A stretch of DNA of 63,106 bases, taken from NCBI GenBank assembly GCA_036262515.1, contig DATAIT010000060.1:1-63106 (forward strand). The letters are read 5' to 3'. Within the stretch, counting starts at the first letter, position 1. The number at the start of each line of letters is the position of its first letter. Of the stretch, positions 8,322-16,257 are shown in pieces. The notes beneath the pieces are model-generated. The model made no database searches, was not told the DNA's origin, and saw nothing but the letters and a program-made list of their open reading frames with translations. The DNA comes from Acidimicrobiales bacterium (GTDB lineage Bacteria > Actinomycetota > Acidimicrobiia > Acidimicrobiales > GCA-2861595). The position numbers and the translations under genes were made by a program.

Positions 8322-9461
8322 GTGGACCGAGAGGTAGCCCTGTACACGCTGGAGGGCGTCGGAGACGCCGTCGTGACGACCCACCCGTTCACCACCGAGG
8401 ACAAGCTCGGCCTGAGCATGCTCCGGTTCACCCGCGGCGAGGCCGGTGAGGCGATCCTCATCATCCACGGGCTCACCACGTCGACCGACATGTTCATCCA
8501 GCCCGAGCACGAGAACCTCGTCTCCTATTTGCTCGACCAGGGGTTCGGCGACGTGTGGTGCCTGGACTACCGGATGAGCAACCGGCACTCGTACAACCTG
8601 TTCAAGCACCGCTACACGATGGACGACGTCGCCCTGTTCGACTACCCGCCGGCGCTGGAGCTGATGCGCCGCCACATCGGCGACCGGCCCATCCACGTCA
8701 TCTCGCACTGCCTCGGGGCGGCGTCGTTCACGATGAGCCTCTTCGCCAAGGCGGTGACGGGCGTGTCGAGCGTCATCGCCAACAGCGTGGCCCTCACACC
8801 CCGGGTGCCCAAGTGGTCGAAGGTCAAGCTCACGCTGGCCCCCGACCTCGTCGAGAACGTGCTCGGATTCCCGTACCTCAACCCCCACTGGGGCGACGAA
8901 CCGGGATGGTCGCGGGGCAAGCTGTTCTCGAAGGCGGTGTCGCTGTTCCACCAGGAATGCGACGTGCCCGCCTGCCACATGCTGAGCCTCATGTGGGGCA
9001 CCGGCTGGCCCGCCCTCTACAGCCACGAGAACATGAACCCCGTCACCCATCGCCGGGGCGGCGATCTCTACGGCGCGACCAGCATGAACTACTACCGCCA
9101 CGTCGTGAAGATGCTGCGGGCCGGCAATGCCGTGAAGTACGACCCTGCGAACCCGAAGTACGACCGCCTGCCCGACGACTACTTCCGCTACGTCGAGGAG
9201 ATCGACACGCCGGTCCTGTTCATGACCGGTGAGAACAACAAGGTCTTCGCCGACTCGAACGTCGTCTGCCACCAGCGCATGGAGCGGATCGTGCCCGGGC
9301 GCCACGAGCTGCACGTGTTCCCGAACTACGGCCACCAGGACCCGTTCATGGGCCAGCACGTGGGGCGGGACATCTTCCCCCGGCTGGTCGAGTTCATCGA
9401 GAAGCACCGCTACGACGTCCCGAGCGGTGTGCGGCCACCTGCCTCTGCGTCGTCCCGCTAG
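8322..9461 (+). CDS. alpha/beta hydrolase with Cys at the nucleophile elbow
   Basis: 379 residues of the alpha/beta-hydrolase group that in other actinomycetes occurs beside or fused to GMC/cholesterol-oxidase-like proteins. Matching stretches are LIIHGLTTSTDMFI, VWCLDYRMSNRHSYN and CDVPACHMLSLMWGTGWPALY. The nucleophile elbow reads SHCLGAAS, with Cys where most family members have Ser, as in dienelactone-hydrolase-type enzymes. The likely acid is in the VLFMTGENNKVF region and the His is in NYGHQD. No signal peptide, so probably cytosolic. The GTG at 8322 follows a GAGGAGG ribosome site. No oxidoreductase partner is visible nearby. The substrate is unknown; steroid or lipid esters are guesses from the family context. 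Confidence 0.78.
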   Translation: MDREVALYTLEGVGDAVVTTHPFTTEDKLGLSMLRFTRGEAGEAILIIHGLTTSTDMFIQPEHENLVSYLLDQGFGDVWCLDYRMSNRHSYNLFKHRYTMDDVALFDYPPALELMRRHIGDRPIHVISHCLGAASFTMSLFAKAVTGVSSVIANSVALTPRVPKWSKVKLTLAPDLVENVLGFPYLNPHWGDEPGWSRGKLFSKAVSLFHQECDVPACHMLSLMWGTGWPALYSHENMNPVTHRRGGDLYGATSMNYYRHVVKMLRAGNAVKYDPANPKYDRLPDDYFRYVEEIDTPVLFMTGENNKVFADSNVVCHQRMERIVPGRHELHVFPNYGHQDPFMGQHVGRDIFPRLVEFIEKHRYDVPSGVRPPASASSR

Positions 9462-9500
9462 ATCGCCCGTTCTCCCGGCCCGACGGGCTGTGGCGTTCGC

Positions 9501-10124
9501 TCATCCCTCGGGTGGGAGGTGCTCCCGCGCCCACAGGGCCGCCTGCGTGCGGTCGGTGACGCCGAGCCGGGCGAACACGCTCGTCAGGTGGGCCTTCACC
9601 GTGCGCTCGCTGATGGCCAGCCGCCGGGCGATCTGCTTGTTGGCGAGGCCGGCGGAGACGAGCCGGAGCACCTCCTCCTCGCGCCCGCTGAGGCGGTGGT
9701 CGACCCGGGTGGCCCGGCCCTCCAGGAGCACGCGCGCCGCCTTGGGGTCGAGCGGCGCGTCGCCCGCCGCCGCCGCCCGTATGGCGCCGAGCAGCGCGTC
9801 GGGCTCGGCGTGCTTCAGCATGTACCCGATGGCACCGGCCCGCAGGGCATCGGCGATGTGTCGGTCATCTGCCAGGGAGGTGAGCACCACCACCCGCGCC
9901 GTGCTGCCCGACTCCACGATGCGGCGGGTGGCGGCGACACCGTCGAGCACCGGCATCGAGAGGTCCATGAGCACCACGTCGGGCCGATGCTCGGCCACCA
10001 GCCGGACGGCCTCCTCGCCGTCAGCCGCGCTGCCGGCCAACTCGATGTCGTCGGTCGTGGCCAGGAGCTGGTCGAGCCCGCCCCGCACGACGGCGTGGTC
10101 GTCGGCGATCACGACGCGGATCAT
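9501..10124 (-). CDS. NarL/LuxR-family response regulator
   Basis: 207 residues. The N-terminal receiver domain has the acidic pair ADDH, the phosphoacceptor Asp54 in LMDLSMP, a Thr/Ser in VVVLTS and Lys in MLKHAEPD. The C-terminal LuxR-type helix-turn-helix is LSGREEEVLRLVSAGLANKQIARRL, then ISERTVKAHL. Its ATG overlaps the kinase stop by four bases (ATGA), so the two are translationally coupled and form a cognate pair. Target genes cannot be read from sequence; the neighbouring exported proteins are candidates only by position. Confidence 0.93.
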   Translation of the reverse strand: MIRVVIADDHAVVRGGLDQLLATTDDIELAGSAADGEEAVRLVAEHRPDVVLMDLSMPVLDGVAATRRIVESGSTARVVVLTSLADDRHIADALRAGAIGYMLKHAEPDALLGAIRAAAAGDAPLDPKAARVLLEGRATRVDHRLSGREEEVLRLVSAGLANKQIARRLAISERTVKAHLTSVFARLGVTDRTQAALWAREHLPPEG

Positions 10125-11476
10125 CGGACGGCCACCGCCGCTCGCACGACGGTCCCCTTCCCAGGTTCACTGGTGACGTCGAGCGAGCCGCCGGCATCGA
10201 CCACCAGCCCTCGAAGCGCGATGAGCCCCATGTGGCCGGAAGCCTGCCGTTCGGCCAGGCGCGCCACGTCGAAGCCCCGGCCGTCGTCCGAGACGGCCAC
10301 CGAGAAGGCGTCGCCGTCGGCGGCCACGCGCACGGTGACAGCGGCGGCACCGGCGTGTTCGAGCACGTTGCGCAGCGCCTCCTGCGCCACCCGGTACACC
10401 AGGCGGGCCACCGGGTCGGGAACGGCCCGGTGCAGGGCGCTGCCGTCCAGGGTGGCCTGGACACCTTGCTCCTCGACGCGGGCGAGGAGATCGGTGAGGG
10501 CAGACTCGAGGCTCACCTCGCCGAAGTCCGGCGGGTAGATGTCGACCAGCAGCGAACGCAGCGCCCGGATGCTGCCGCGGACCGCCTCGGCCGAATCGGC
10601 CATGACGCGCCCGTCGGCCTCGGGATCGGGCGCGCGCCGGGTCGCCGCCGACAGAGCCAGGGCCACGCCGGCGAGGTCCTGGACGACGCCGTCGTGCAGA
10701 TCGCTGGCGATCTGGCGGCGCTCCACGTCCGTCGCCTCCAGCGTCCGCCGCAGCAGCGCCTCACGCTCGCGCAGCCGCTGGCGCAGCCGGCGGGCCAGCG
10801 ACCACGCCAAGGGAAGCTGCACGAGCTCGAGCATGACCAGGGCGCCGAGTGCGATGGGCGCGAAGCTCCGCCACAGCCGACGCCCGTTGGATACCACGAG
10901 CCCGTACCGGTAGTAGGCCTCGAACAACAGGGTCTGGCCGGTCGGCGTCCGCACGGGCAGGTACACCTCGAGCAACTTGCCGTAAGTGCGCTCGTACGTG
11001 TTCTCCGGCTCGTCGAGGTCGCTCACGTCGGCCTCGATGCGGCCGGTCGACAGGGCCTGCCGCTCGTCGTCCTCGAAGCGCCATTGGGTCCCGATGAGCG
11101 CCGGCTCGTCCGAGTACACGACCCTGGCGGTGGCGGTCCACAGCTTCACCCGCACGAGCGTGTCGTCGAGAACGTCCCGGCGCACCACCTCGTCCAGCCG
11201 GTCGACGGCATCCCGGTCGCCGTCGAGGAGGGCGTCGGTCAGCGCCGGCGTGACGACGCCCTGGGCTCGGATGACGGTGGTGATGCGGGCCTCGGCGATC
11301 GCCTCGCGCTCGCCCACCCGCCTGCTCGCCACGGCCGTGGCGACGCCCACGATGGCGAGCGCCACCAGGCCGGCCAGGGCGAACTGGCCGACCTGGAGCG
11401 CAACCAGTCGACGCCCCGACACGTCCGGTCCGGCGGCCGCCGACTCGGACCACGAGCCCGGTTCGGCGTCCGGCAT
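10121..11476 (-). CDS. sensor histidine kinase, NarX/DesK (HisKA_3) type
   Basis: 451 residues. A first membrane segment (about 25-50) and a second near 210-230 bracket an extracytoplasmic sensor region of about 155 residues (IRAQGVVTPALTDAL ... RTYGKLLEVYLPVRTPTG), consistent with a double-Cache-like sensor. The dimerisation box is ERRQIASDLHDGVVQDLAG with the phosphoacceptor His. The ATPase domain has EALRNVLEHA (N box), SDDGRGFD (G1) and GHMGLIALRG (G2). The ATG at 11476 was chosen because the membrane segment follows soon after; the frame is open upstream with low-complexity sequence only. It is the first gene of a two-gene operon with the response regulator. The signal is unknown. Confidence 0.9.
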   Translation of the reverse strand: MPDAEPGSWSESAAAGPDVSGRRLVALQVGQFALAGLVALAIVGVATAVASRRVGEREAIAEARITTVIRAQGVVTPALTDALLDGDRDAVDRLDEVVRRDVLDDTLVRVKLWTATARVVYSDEPALIGTQWRFEDDERQALSTGRIEADVSDLDEPENTYERTYGKLLEVYLPVRTPTGQTLLFEAYYRYGLVVSNGRRLWRSFAPIALGALVMLELVQLPLAWSLARRLRQRLREREALLRRTLEATDVERRQIASDLHDGVVQDLAGVALALSAATRRAPDPEADGRVMADSAEAVRGSIRALRSLLVDIYPPDFGEVSLESALTDLLARVEEQGVQATLDGSALHRAVPDPVARLVYRVAQEALRNVLEHAGAAAVTVRVAADGDAFSVAVSDDGRGFDVARLAERQASGHMGLIALRGLVVDAGGSLDVTSEPGKGTVVRAAVAVR

Positions 11477-11525
11477 CGGGCCGAGCGTAACCGCCGGGGG
11501 CGACCGGTCGGACCGGGACGACCGC

Positions 11526-12209
11526 TCAGTCGCCGCCGCCGCCACCCGAGCCGCTGTGATCCTCGTCGCCGCCGCCGGGCCCGCGGTTGCCGCCGTCGTC
11601 GTCCCCCCCGCCGGGACCGCTGTTGTCGCTGGTGCCGTCCCCGCCGCCAGGACCGCTGTTGTCCTCGATGGTGGTCGTGGTCGTCGTGGTCGTCGTGGCG
11701 GTTCCGCCATCGCCACCACAGCGGGGGTCGGTCGCGTGCTCGGCCTCGTCGCAGGGTCCGGAGAGGTCCTCGTCGCCGTCATTGTCGGCGACTGTCACGG
11801 GCACCGGGGACGACGTCGGCGACGTGGTGGGCGAGGTCGACCTCGGGGCGGTGGTCACGGTGGTCTCCGGCGTCGCGCCGGCGCACCGGGCATCGGTGGC
11901 GTGCTCGGCCTCGTCGCAGGGACCTGACACGTCGTGGTCGCCGTCGACCTCGTCCCGGTCGTCCCCGCCGTCCAGGTCCTCGCCGTCCGGAACCGACGGA
12001 GCGACGGTCGTGGCCGTGATCCCTGCACATGCGCGATCGCCGGCGTGTTCGGTCTCGCCGCAGGGGCTCCGGAGGCCGGCGGCCTCGACGGACGGGGAGG
12101 ACGGGCGGTGCGGGGCGTCGGTGGCGGCAGCCACACCGACGGCTGCCACCAGCCCGAAGGCCGGGAGGGCGGCGGTGCAGAGGAGCCGGCGGAGGTTGGT
12201 CGTAGCCAT
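11526..12209 (-). CDS. exported low-complexity protein with three Cys-EHA-Cys repeats
   Basis: 227 residues with a signal peptide (MATTNLRRLLCTAALPAFGLV, then AAVGVAAA). The mature part carries three copies of a short cysteine-paired motif: SPCGETEHAGDRACAG, GPCDEAEHATDARCAG and GPCDEAEHATDPRCGG. They are separated by Asp/Glu/Gly and Thr-rich linkers, and the protein ends in a run of GPGGGD-type repeats. Each motif could close a small disulfide loop, and the His and acidic residues could bind metal. I do not know this family. The ATG at 12209 has AAGGA eight bases upstream. It is divergent from the next gene, and its stop lies 50 bases upstream of the sensor kinase start on the same strand. 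Confidence 0.75.
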   Translation of the reverse strand: MATTNLRRLLCTAALPAFGLVAAVGVAAATDAPHRPSSPSVEAAGLRSPCGETEHAGDRACAGITATTVAPSVPDGEDLDGGDDRDEVDGDHDVSGPCDEAEHATDARCAGATPETTVTTAPRSTSPTTSPTSSPVPVTVADNDGDEDLSGPCDEAEHATDPRCGGDGGTATTTTTTTTTIEDNSGPGGGDGTSDNSGPGGGDDDGGNRGPGGGDEDHSGSGGGGGD

Positions 12210-12391
12210 GGAGTTCCTTTCGGAGTCGGGCGCCGGGAGGTGGCGCCTGTGCTGACTCCATGCTTCGACCGCCGCGGTGCGAGCCGCCATGGCACGTTGG
12301 TGCTACGACCACACGGCGGACGCCTGGGCGAACGGGGTACTACGACCATCGTCCACTACCGGCCTCGCGCCGGACGCCCGACAATCGAGAC

Positions 12392-13066
12392 GTGTCCCGG
12401 ACTCGCGCACGGGTGGTGCGGCGGCGGGCCCTCGGCGCGTTCCTCACCATGTCGGCGGCCGGGCTGGGGGCCGTCGTCGCCCTCGCCGCCGCCTCGCAGG
12501 TGAGCACCGAGCCGCCGCCTGCGTTCGTGTCCCCCTACAGAAACGGCGCCAGCGCCGACCCGCCCGTGCCCCCGCCGGGCTCGACCACCGATCCTGACCA
12601 CCCGGTCGAGGCCGCCGTGCCTCGCCGCGATCCCACGACCTCGTCGCCCGCCGCGCCCGCCAAGGGCACGACCTCGACGACCCACCCCCTGTCGGGGTCA
12701 GCCGGCTCGAACACCTCCGGTGGCTCCGAAGGGCCCGGCGGGGCCACGACCACGACGTCGGTGCCGGACCACTCGACGACGACGACCTCGGTCCCCGACG
12801 ACCACGGCGGCGCCGGGGAGGACGACGGGCCGCTGGTGGACGACGGCACCAGCGGCCCGTCGGGCACCAGCGATTCGTCGGGCACCGGGTCGGGCGGGGC
12901 GTCCGGCTCGGGCGGGGCGTCCGGCTCGGGTTCGTCGACCTCGGGCTCCGGTTCGGGATCGCTGTCCGGGTCGAGCTCGGGGCCGGGCTCGGGTTCGACG
13001 TCAGGCTCGGATTCGATATCCGGCTCGGGTTCGACCTCCGGCGCCGCAGGCGAGCCCGGGTCCTGA
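12392..13066 (+). CDS. exported Ser/Gly/Asp-rich protein
   Basis: 224 residues. An Arg-rich start (RTRARVVRRRALG) and a hydrophobic stretch (FLTMSAAGLGAVVALAAAS) give a signal peptide or signal anchor. The rest is a Pro/Thr/Ser-rich spacer and then a long tail made mostly of Ser-Gly and Ser-Gly-Ser steps with some Asp and Thr, which looks like an unstructured stalk. There is no recognisable domain or sorting motif. The GTG at 12392 is chosen because it leads directly into the signal sequence; its ribosome site is weak. The 182-base divergent gap upstream contains two copies of TACGACCA (near 12304 and 12341), which may be regulatory. Function unknown. Confidence 0.6.
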   Translation: MSRTRARVVRRRALGAFLTMSAAGLGAVVALAAASQVSTEPPPAFVSPYRNGASADPPVPPPGSTTDPDHPVEAAVPRRDPTTSSPAAPAKGTTSTTHPLSGSAGSNTSGGSEGPGGATTTTSVPDHSTTTTSVPDDHGGAGEDDGPLVDDGTSGPSGTSDSSGTGSGGASGSGGASGSGSSTSGSGSGSLSGSSSGPGSGSTSGSDSISGSGSTSGAAGEPGS

Positions 13067-13101
13067 CGGGAGTCGGCGCACGCACCCGGATCAGATGGAC
13101 G

Positions 13102-13145
13102 GGCGCCGGAGCGGGGCCGGCTGCCGGCCCCGCTCCTCTGGCGCC
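13102..13145. terminator. bidirectional terminator hairpin
   Basis: GGAGCGGGGCCGG (13108-13120), a three-base loop and CCGGCCCCGCTCC (13124-13136) form a perfect 13-bp stem, with GGCGCC on both outer sides extending it. It lies between the convergent ends of the Ser/Gly-rich gene and the propeller gene. No U tract, as is common for high-GC actinomycetes. Confidence 0.75.
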
Positions 13146-13153
13146 TCCCGGGA

Positions 13154-14262
13154 TCAGCGCGCGGCGATGCCGGCCGCCCCCGGCGGAAGGCCGGGCACGG
13201 CCCCGAGGGTCTCCAGCGATCCATCCGCTCCGACCGCCCAGGCGCCCACCGTGCCGTCGCCGAGCCGCCCGTAGAGGAAGCGGCTGTTCGAGCTGACGGC
13301 AAGGTCGGTGACCCCGGAGGCGGCCGAGGCCGTCTTGCCGTCCGCATCCAGGATCGACAGGGAGCCATCGGGGGCGACGCCGTATCCGGTGATCGAGGCG
13401 GTGCCCGCATTGCCGGCGTAGGCGAACCGCCCGTTGCCGGTGATTGCGATCCAGCACGCCGCCGTCTCGGTGGTCGGCACGGACGCGCTCACCGTCTCCA
13501 GGCCGCTCCCGCCCAGCCGGTAGGACGACACGGCGCTGGCGTCGGGCGCGCCACCGAAGGCCTCGGACACGATGAGGTGGTCCTTGTTGTCGAAGCCGAA
13601 CCCGAACGGCGTCGGACCGGCCGACGGCACGACCGTCGCGTCGCCGGCCACCCCGGCCTCGTCGACGGGGAACAGGTCGATGCGCTGCGTGGCCCGTTCG
13701 GCGACGACGATGGTGCCGCCGTCGGGGCTGAACGACACCTGGGCCGGCGCCGTGGCGGCGGAGCTCAGGCTGCGGGTGGAGCCGGCCAGCGGCTGGAGGT
13801 GCCCTGCGTCGACCGTGAAGCCGGTGATCGATCCGGAGCCGCCGGCGTTGAGCACGTACAGCAGCCCATGGCGCACGGTGAGACCGGCGGGCATCGAGCC
13901 ACCGGTGCTCGCGGTGTCCACGCGGCTCAGGCCGTCCTGCCCGATCCGGAACGACGTGACGGTGCCAGAACCGGCGTTGACGGCGTAGAGGTACCGGCCG
14001 GCGTCGTCGACGGCCACGGCGCCCTGGGAACCGAGGCCGGCCCCGGTGCCGGTGCCGCCCGTGGGGTAGCTCCCGGCGGGAGTCAGGGAGCCACCGGCCC
14101 CGCGGTCGAACATGAGGACGGCGTTGGCGACACCTGGTTCCCGAGCACGTAGACGGCGCCCGGCGACGCCGGGACGTCGGCACCGGCGGGCGCCGGTCCA
14201 CCGCCGGCGAGTGCGACCAGTGCGGCACCGGCCACTGTGGCGGCGCGACCGAACAGGGACAT
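13154..14262 (-). pseudogene. exported lactonase-like beta-propeller, frameshifted after the signal peptide
   Basis: The ATG at 14262, with GGAGG upstream, begins a signal peptide (MSLFGRAATVAGAALVALAG) followed by mature sequence AVYVLGNQV. The next expected residues, ANAVLMFDRGAGGSLTPAG, are present but in another frame from about base 14128. The rest of the protein (to 13154, about 320 residues) is then intact. It contains YVE/lactonase-type blades such as GRYLYAVNAGSGTVTSF, DGLLYVLNAGGSGSITGF, VSFSPDGGTIVV and GNGRFAYAGNAGTASITGY, as in 6-phosphogluconolactonase-like or quinoprotein-like seven-bladed propellers. A one-base indel at 14128 separates secretion signal and domain. Without it this would be a normal exported propeller of unknown ligand. 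It may be a sequence error. Confidence 0.7.
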
Positions 14263-14376
14263 GGAGAGCCTCCGGGTGACGGGTGAGGGGCTGGTCCGCC
14301 GCTCACGTTGCGTACCTCATCCGTCTCCCGGCCGAGCTCCCCGTTACGGTGAGGCCGATCCGGGTCCGCTCGCGAC

Positions 14377-14401
14377 GCCGGGCCCGCAGCGCGGGCCCGG
14401 C
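14377..14401 (-). terminator. hairpin terminator after the YeaQ-like gene
   Basis: GCCGGGCCCGC (14377-14387), loop AGC and GCGGGCCCGGC (14391-14401) form an 11-bp perfect stem 30 bases past the stop of the gene at 14432-14710. Confidence 0.7.
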
Positions 14402-14431
14402 CGGATGTTTCCTACCGCCTTGACGTTCGAA

Positions 14432-14710
14432 CTACCGGGTGACGGTGCGGCGGTGCGTCGCCGCGTTGTAGACGAGCAGCGCCACGACCGCACCGAGGAT
14501 CGAGCCGAGCAGGCCGGACGGCTGGAGGGCGCCGTCGTTCACGTCACGCCCCATCAGCGCGTACCCGAGGAACCCGCCGACGAAGGACCCGACGATGCCG
14601 AGGACGATCGTCGCGCCGAACGACATGGGATCGCGCCCGGGGACGAGCAGGCGGGCGATGAAGCCGGCGACCGCGCCGAGAACGAGAAAGGTGAGGAGAA
14701 GACCGAGCAT
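14432..14710 (-). CDS. GlsB/YeaQ/YmgE family small membrane protein
   Basis: 92 residues with three hydrophobic segments: MLGLLLTFLVLGAVAGFIARLL, ATIVLGIVGSFVGGFLGYAL and LLGSILGAVVALLVYNA. The spacing and the motif GxxAGxIAxxLxPGRDPM are those of the transglycosylase-associated (GlsB/YeaQ) family, small inner-membrane proteins often linked to stress responses. The biochemical role is not established. The ATG at 14710 has a GGAGGTG ribosome site. It is divergent from the thioredoxin-like gene. Confidence 0.88.
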   Translation of the reverse strand: MLGLLLTFLVLGAVAGFIARLLVPGRDPMSFGATIVLGIVGSFVGGFLGYALMGRDVNDGALQPSGLLGSILGAVVALLVYNAATHRRTVTR

Positions 14711-14857
14711 GAGCACCTCCGTGGTGACGACCGGGACGATTTGGTGTGGACCGGATATCCCCACCGGACCGGCGACCCACACGTTGCGGAACGATTCGGA
14801 CATCCGCCCCCTGCCGCCGCGTCCGGACATGGGGCTGGCAGGCCGTAGTGTCGCGAG

Positions 14858-15466
14858 GTGCGCCCCTGGCGGATGGTGACCGTCCTCGTCGCAGCCCTCG
14901 GGCTCGTCGCGTCCGCCTGCGGCGCCAAGGGCGACCGTGGTGACGACGTGCAGGCGGGCACCTCGGTCCCCGCGCCACGCGCCCCCGAGACGGCGCCGGC
15001 GGCCGCGCCGGGAGTGCCGTATGCGCCGACTACGACCGCCCCCGGTGTGGAGGTTCCCAAGGCGTTGCGCTTCACCGCCACCGGCGTCGACGGGATGAAG
15101 ATCGTCGGTGCCGACTACGCCGGCAAGGACGTGGCGCTGTGGTTCTGGGCACCCTGGTGAGGACCGTGCAATCGGGCGGCGCCCGGTGTCGCGCAGGTGG
15201 CGCGGCAGTACGAAGGGAAGGTGCAGCTCATCGGCGTGCCCGGCCGCGACAGCGTCGCCGCCATGCGCTCGTTCGTCGACGAGTACGGGCTCGGCTTCGT
15301 GCAGCACGCCGCCGACCCGGACGGCAAGCTGTGGGCCAAGCTCGGCGTGCGGTACCAACCCACGTGGATCTTCGTGGAAGGCACGACCGGCAAGGCCACG
15401 GTGGAGTTCGGCGACTTCGAGGGCGACCTGCTGCGTCAGCAGTTCGACGCCCTGCTCGCCACGTGA
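14858..15466 (+). CDS. thioredoxin-like lipoprotein with in-frame UGA at the active site (probable selenoprotein)
   Basis: One continuous frame of 203 codons from GTG 14858 to the stop at 15466 is broken only by a TGA at 15158-15160 (codon 101). The sequence around it reads FWAPW-(TGA)-GPCNRAAPG. The TGA therefore sits exactly where thioredoxin-fold proteins have the first Cys of WCGPC, with the second Cys at 104. Downstream the fold continues normally (YEGKVQLIGVPG, VRYQPTWIFVEG with the cis-Pro). Residues 6-21 form a lipoprotein signal (VLVAALGLVASAC, Cys21), so the protein should face outside as an extracytoplasmic disulfide/thiol enzyme of the TlpA/DsbE-like type. A hairpin right after the TGA fits a bacterial SECIS. 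The alternative is a Cys TGC-to-TGA nonsense mutation. No Sec machinery lies in this window. Confidence 0.72.
15171..15187 (+). other. candidate bacterial SECIS hairpin
   Basis: Twelve bases after the TGA, CGGGC (15173-15177) pairs with GCCCG (15181-15185) around a GGC loop. A G-U pair and an A-U pair extend the stem to seven base pairs (15171-15187). Bacterial SECIS elements lie inside the coding region close after the UGA, with a G among the first loop bases, and this hairpin meets both conditions. GC-rich sequence forms such hairpins easily, so support is moderate. Confidence 0.5.
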
Positions 15467-15597
15467 GTCCGGCGCCGTAACGCGGCCCGGCCCACGAGGA
15501 CCGTACCTCCACAGGTTTGGTGACCGGCAGGGGCCGGACGCCGACATACTGGACGGGGTGGTGCCGGCCGACCGGGACCGCCGGAGAAGGAGGTGCC

Positions 15598-16242
15598 ATG
15601 TTCGGCAGACACAAGGCGGAGATGGTGGATCCCGGCAGCGCCCTGGCCGGGCGAGCGCAGGCCATGCCGGTGCCCGAGCGCCACTACGTGAAGGGCACGC
15701 CGATCGCCCCGCCCTTCCCCGACGGGCTCGAGCAGGCGGTGTTCGCCATGGGCTGCTTCTGGGGCGCGGAGCGGAAGTTCTGGGAGCTGGACGGGGTGTA
15801 CACCACCGCCGTCGGCTACGCCGGAGGCTTCACGCCCAACCCCACCTACGAGGAGACGTGCAGCGGCCGGACGGGCCACACCGAGGCGGTGCTCGTCGTG
15901 TTCGACCCCGCCCAGGTCGGCTACGAGGTGCTGCTCAAGACGTTCTGGGAGAACCACGACCCGACCCAGGGGATGCGCCAGGGCAACGACGTCGGCTCGC
16001 AGTACCGCTCGGCCATCTACACCACCACCCCCGCCCAGGCCGATGCGGCGGCCATGTCGCAGAAGGCCTACCAGGAGGGCCTCACGGCGCGCGGCTACGG
16101 CTCGATCACCACCGAGATCGAGCCGGCCGGGCCCTTCTTTTACGCCGAGAGCTACCACCAGCAGTACCTGGCCAAGAACCCCGGCGGCTACTGCGGCCTG
16201 GGCGGCACCGGCGTCAGCTGCCCGATAGGGCTCGGCGCGTAG
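15598..16242 (+). CDS. msrA: peptide methionine sulfoxide reductase A
   Basis: 214 residues. MsrA reduces the S-epimer of methionine sulfoxide in proteins and free methionine. The catalytic Cys53 is in the signature [10 protein letters not shown]. Substrate-site motifs follow: [21 protein letters not shown] and GSQYRSAIY. Two C-terminal resolving Cys lie in [11 protein letters not shown], so the enzyme should recycle through thioredoxin. The ATG at 15598 has GGAGG six bases upstream. There is no signal peptide, so it is cytosolic. It follows the thioredoxin-like lipoprotein gene by 131 bases on the same strand. Both are redox genes, but the lipoprotein is predicted to be on the other side of the membrane, so a direct partnership is uncertain. 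Confidence 0.96.
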   Translation: MFGRHKAEMVDPGSALAGRAQAMPVPERHYVKGTPIAPPFPDGLEQAVFAMGCFWGAERKFWELDGVYTTAVGYAGGFTPNPTYEETCSGRTGHTEAVLVVFDPAQVGYEVLLKTFWENHDPTQGMRQGNDVGSQYRSAIYTTTPAQADAAAMSQKAYQEGLTARGYGSITTEIEPAGPFFYAESYHQQYLAKNPGGYCGLGGTGVSCPIGLGA

Positions 16243-16257
16243 CTTCCGAGGGCGGAG

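Noticed and set aside
14377-14415. GGATGTTTCC near 14403, similar to the end of the 26-base shared motif
   Set aside because: The first half (WATAGGYCA) and the GGC part are missing, and no gene starts about 100 bases away in the right direction.
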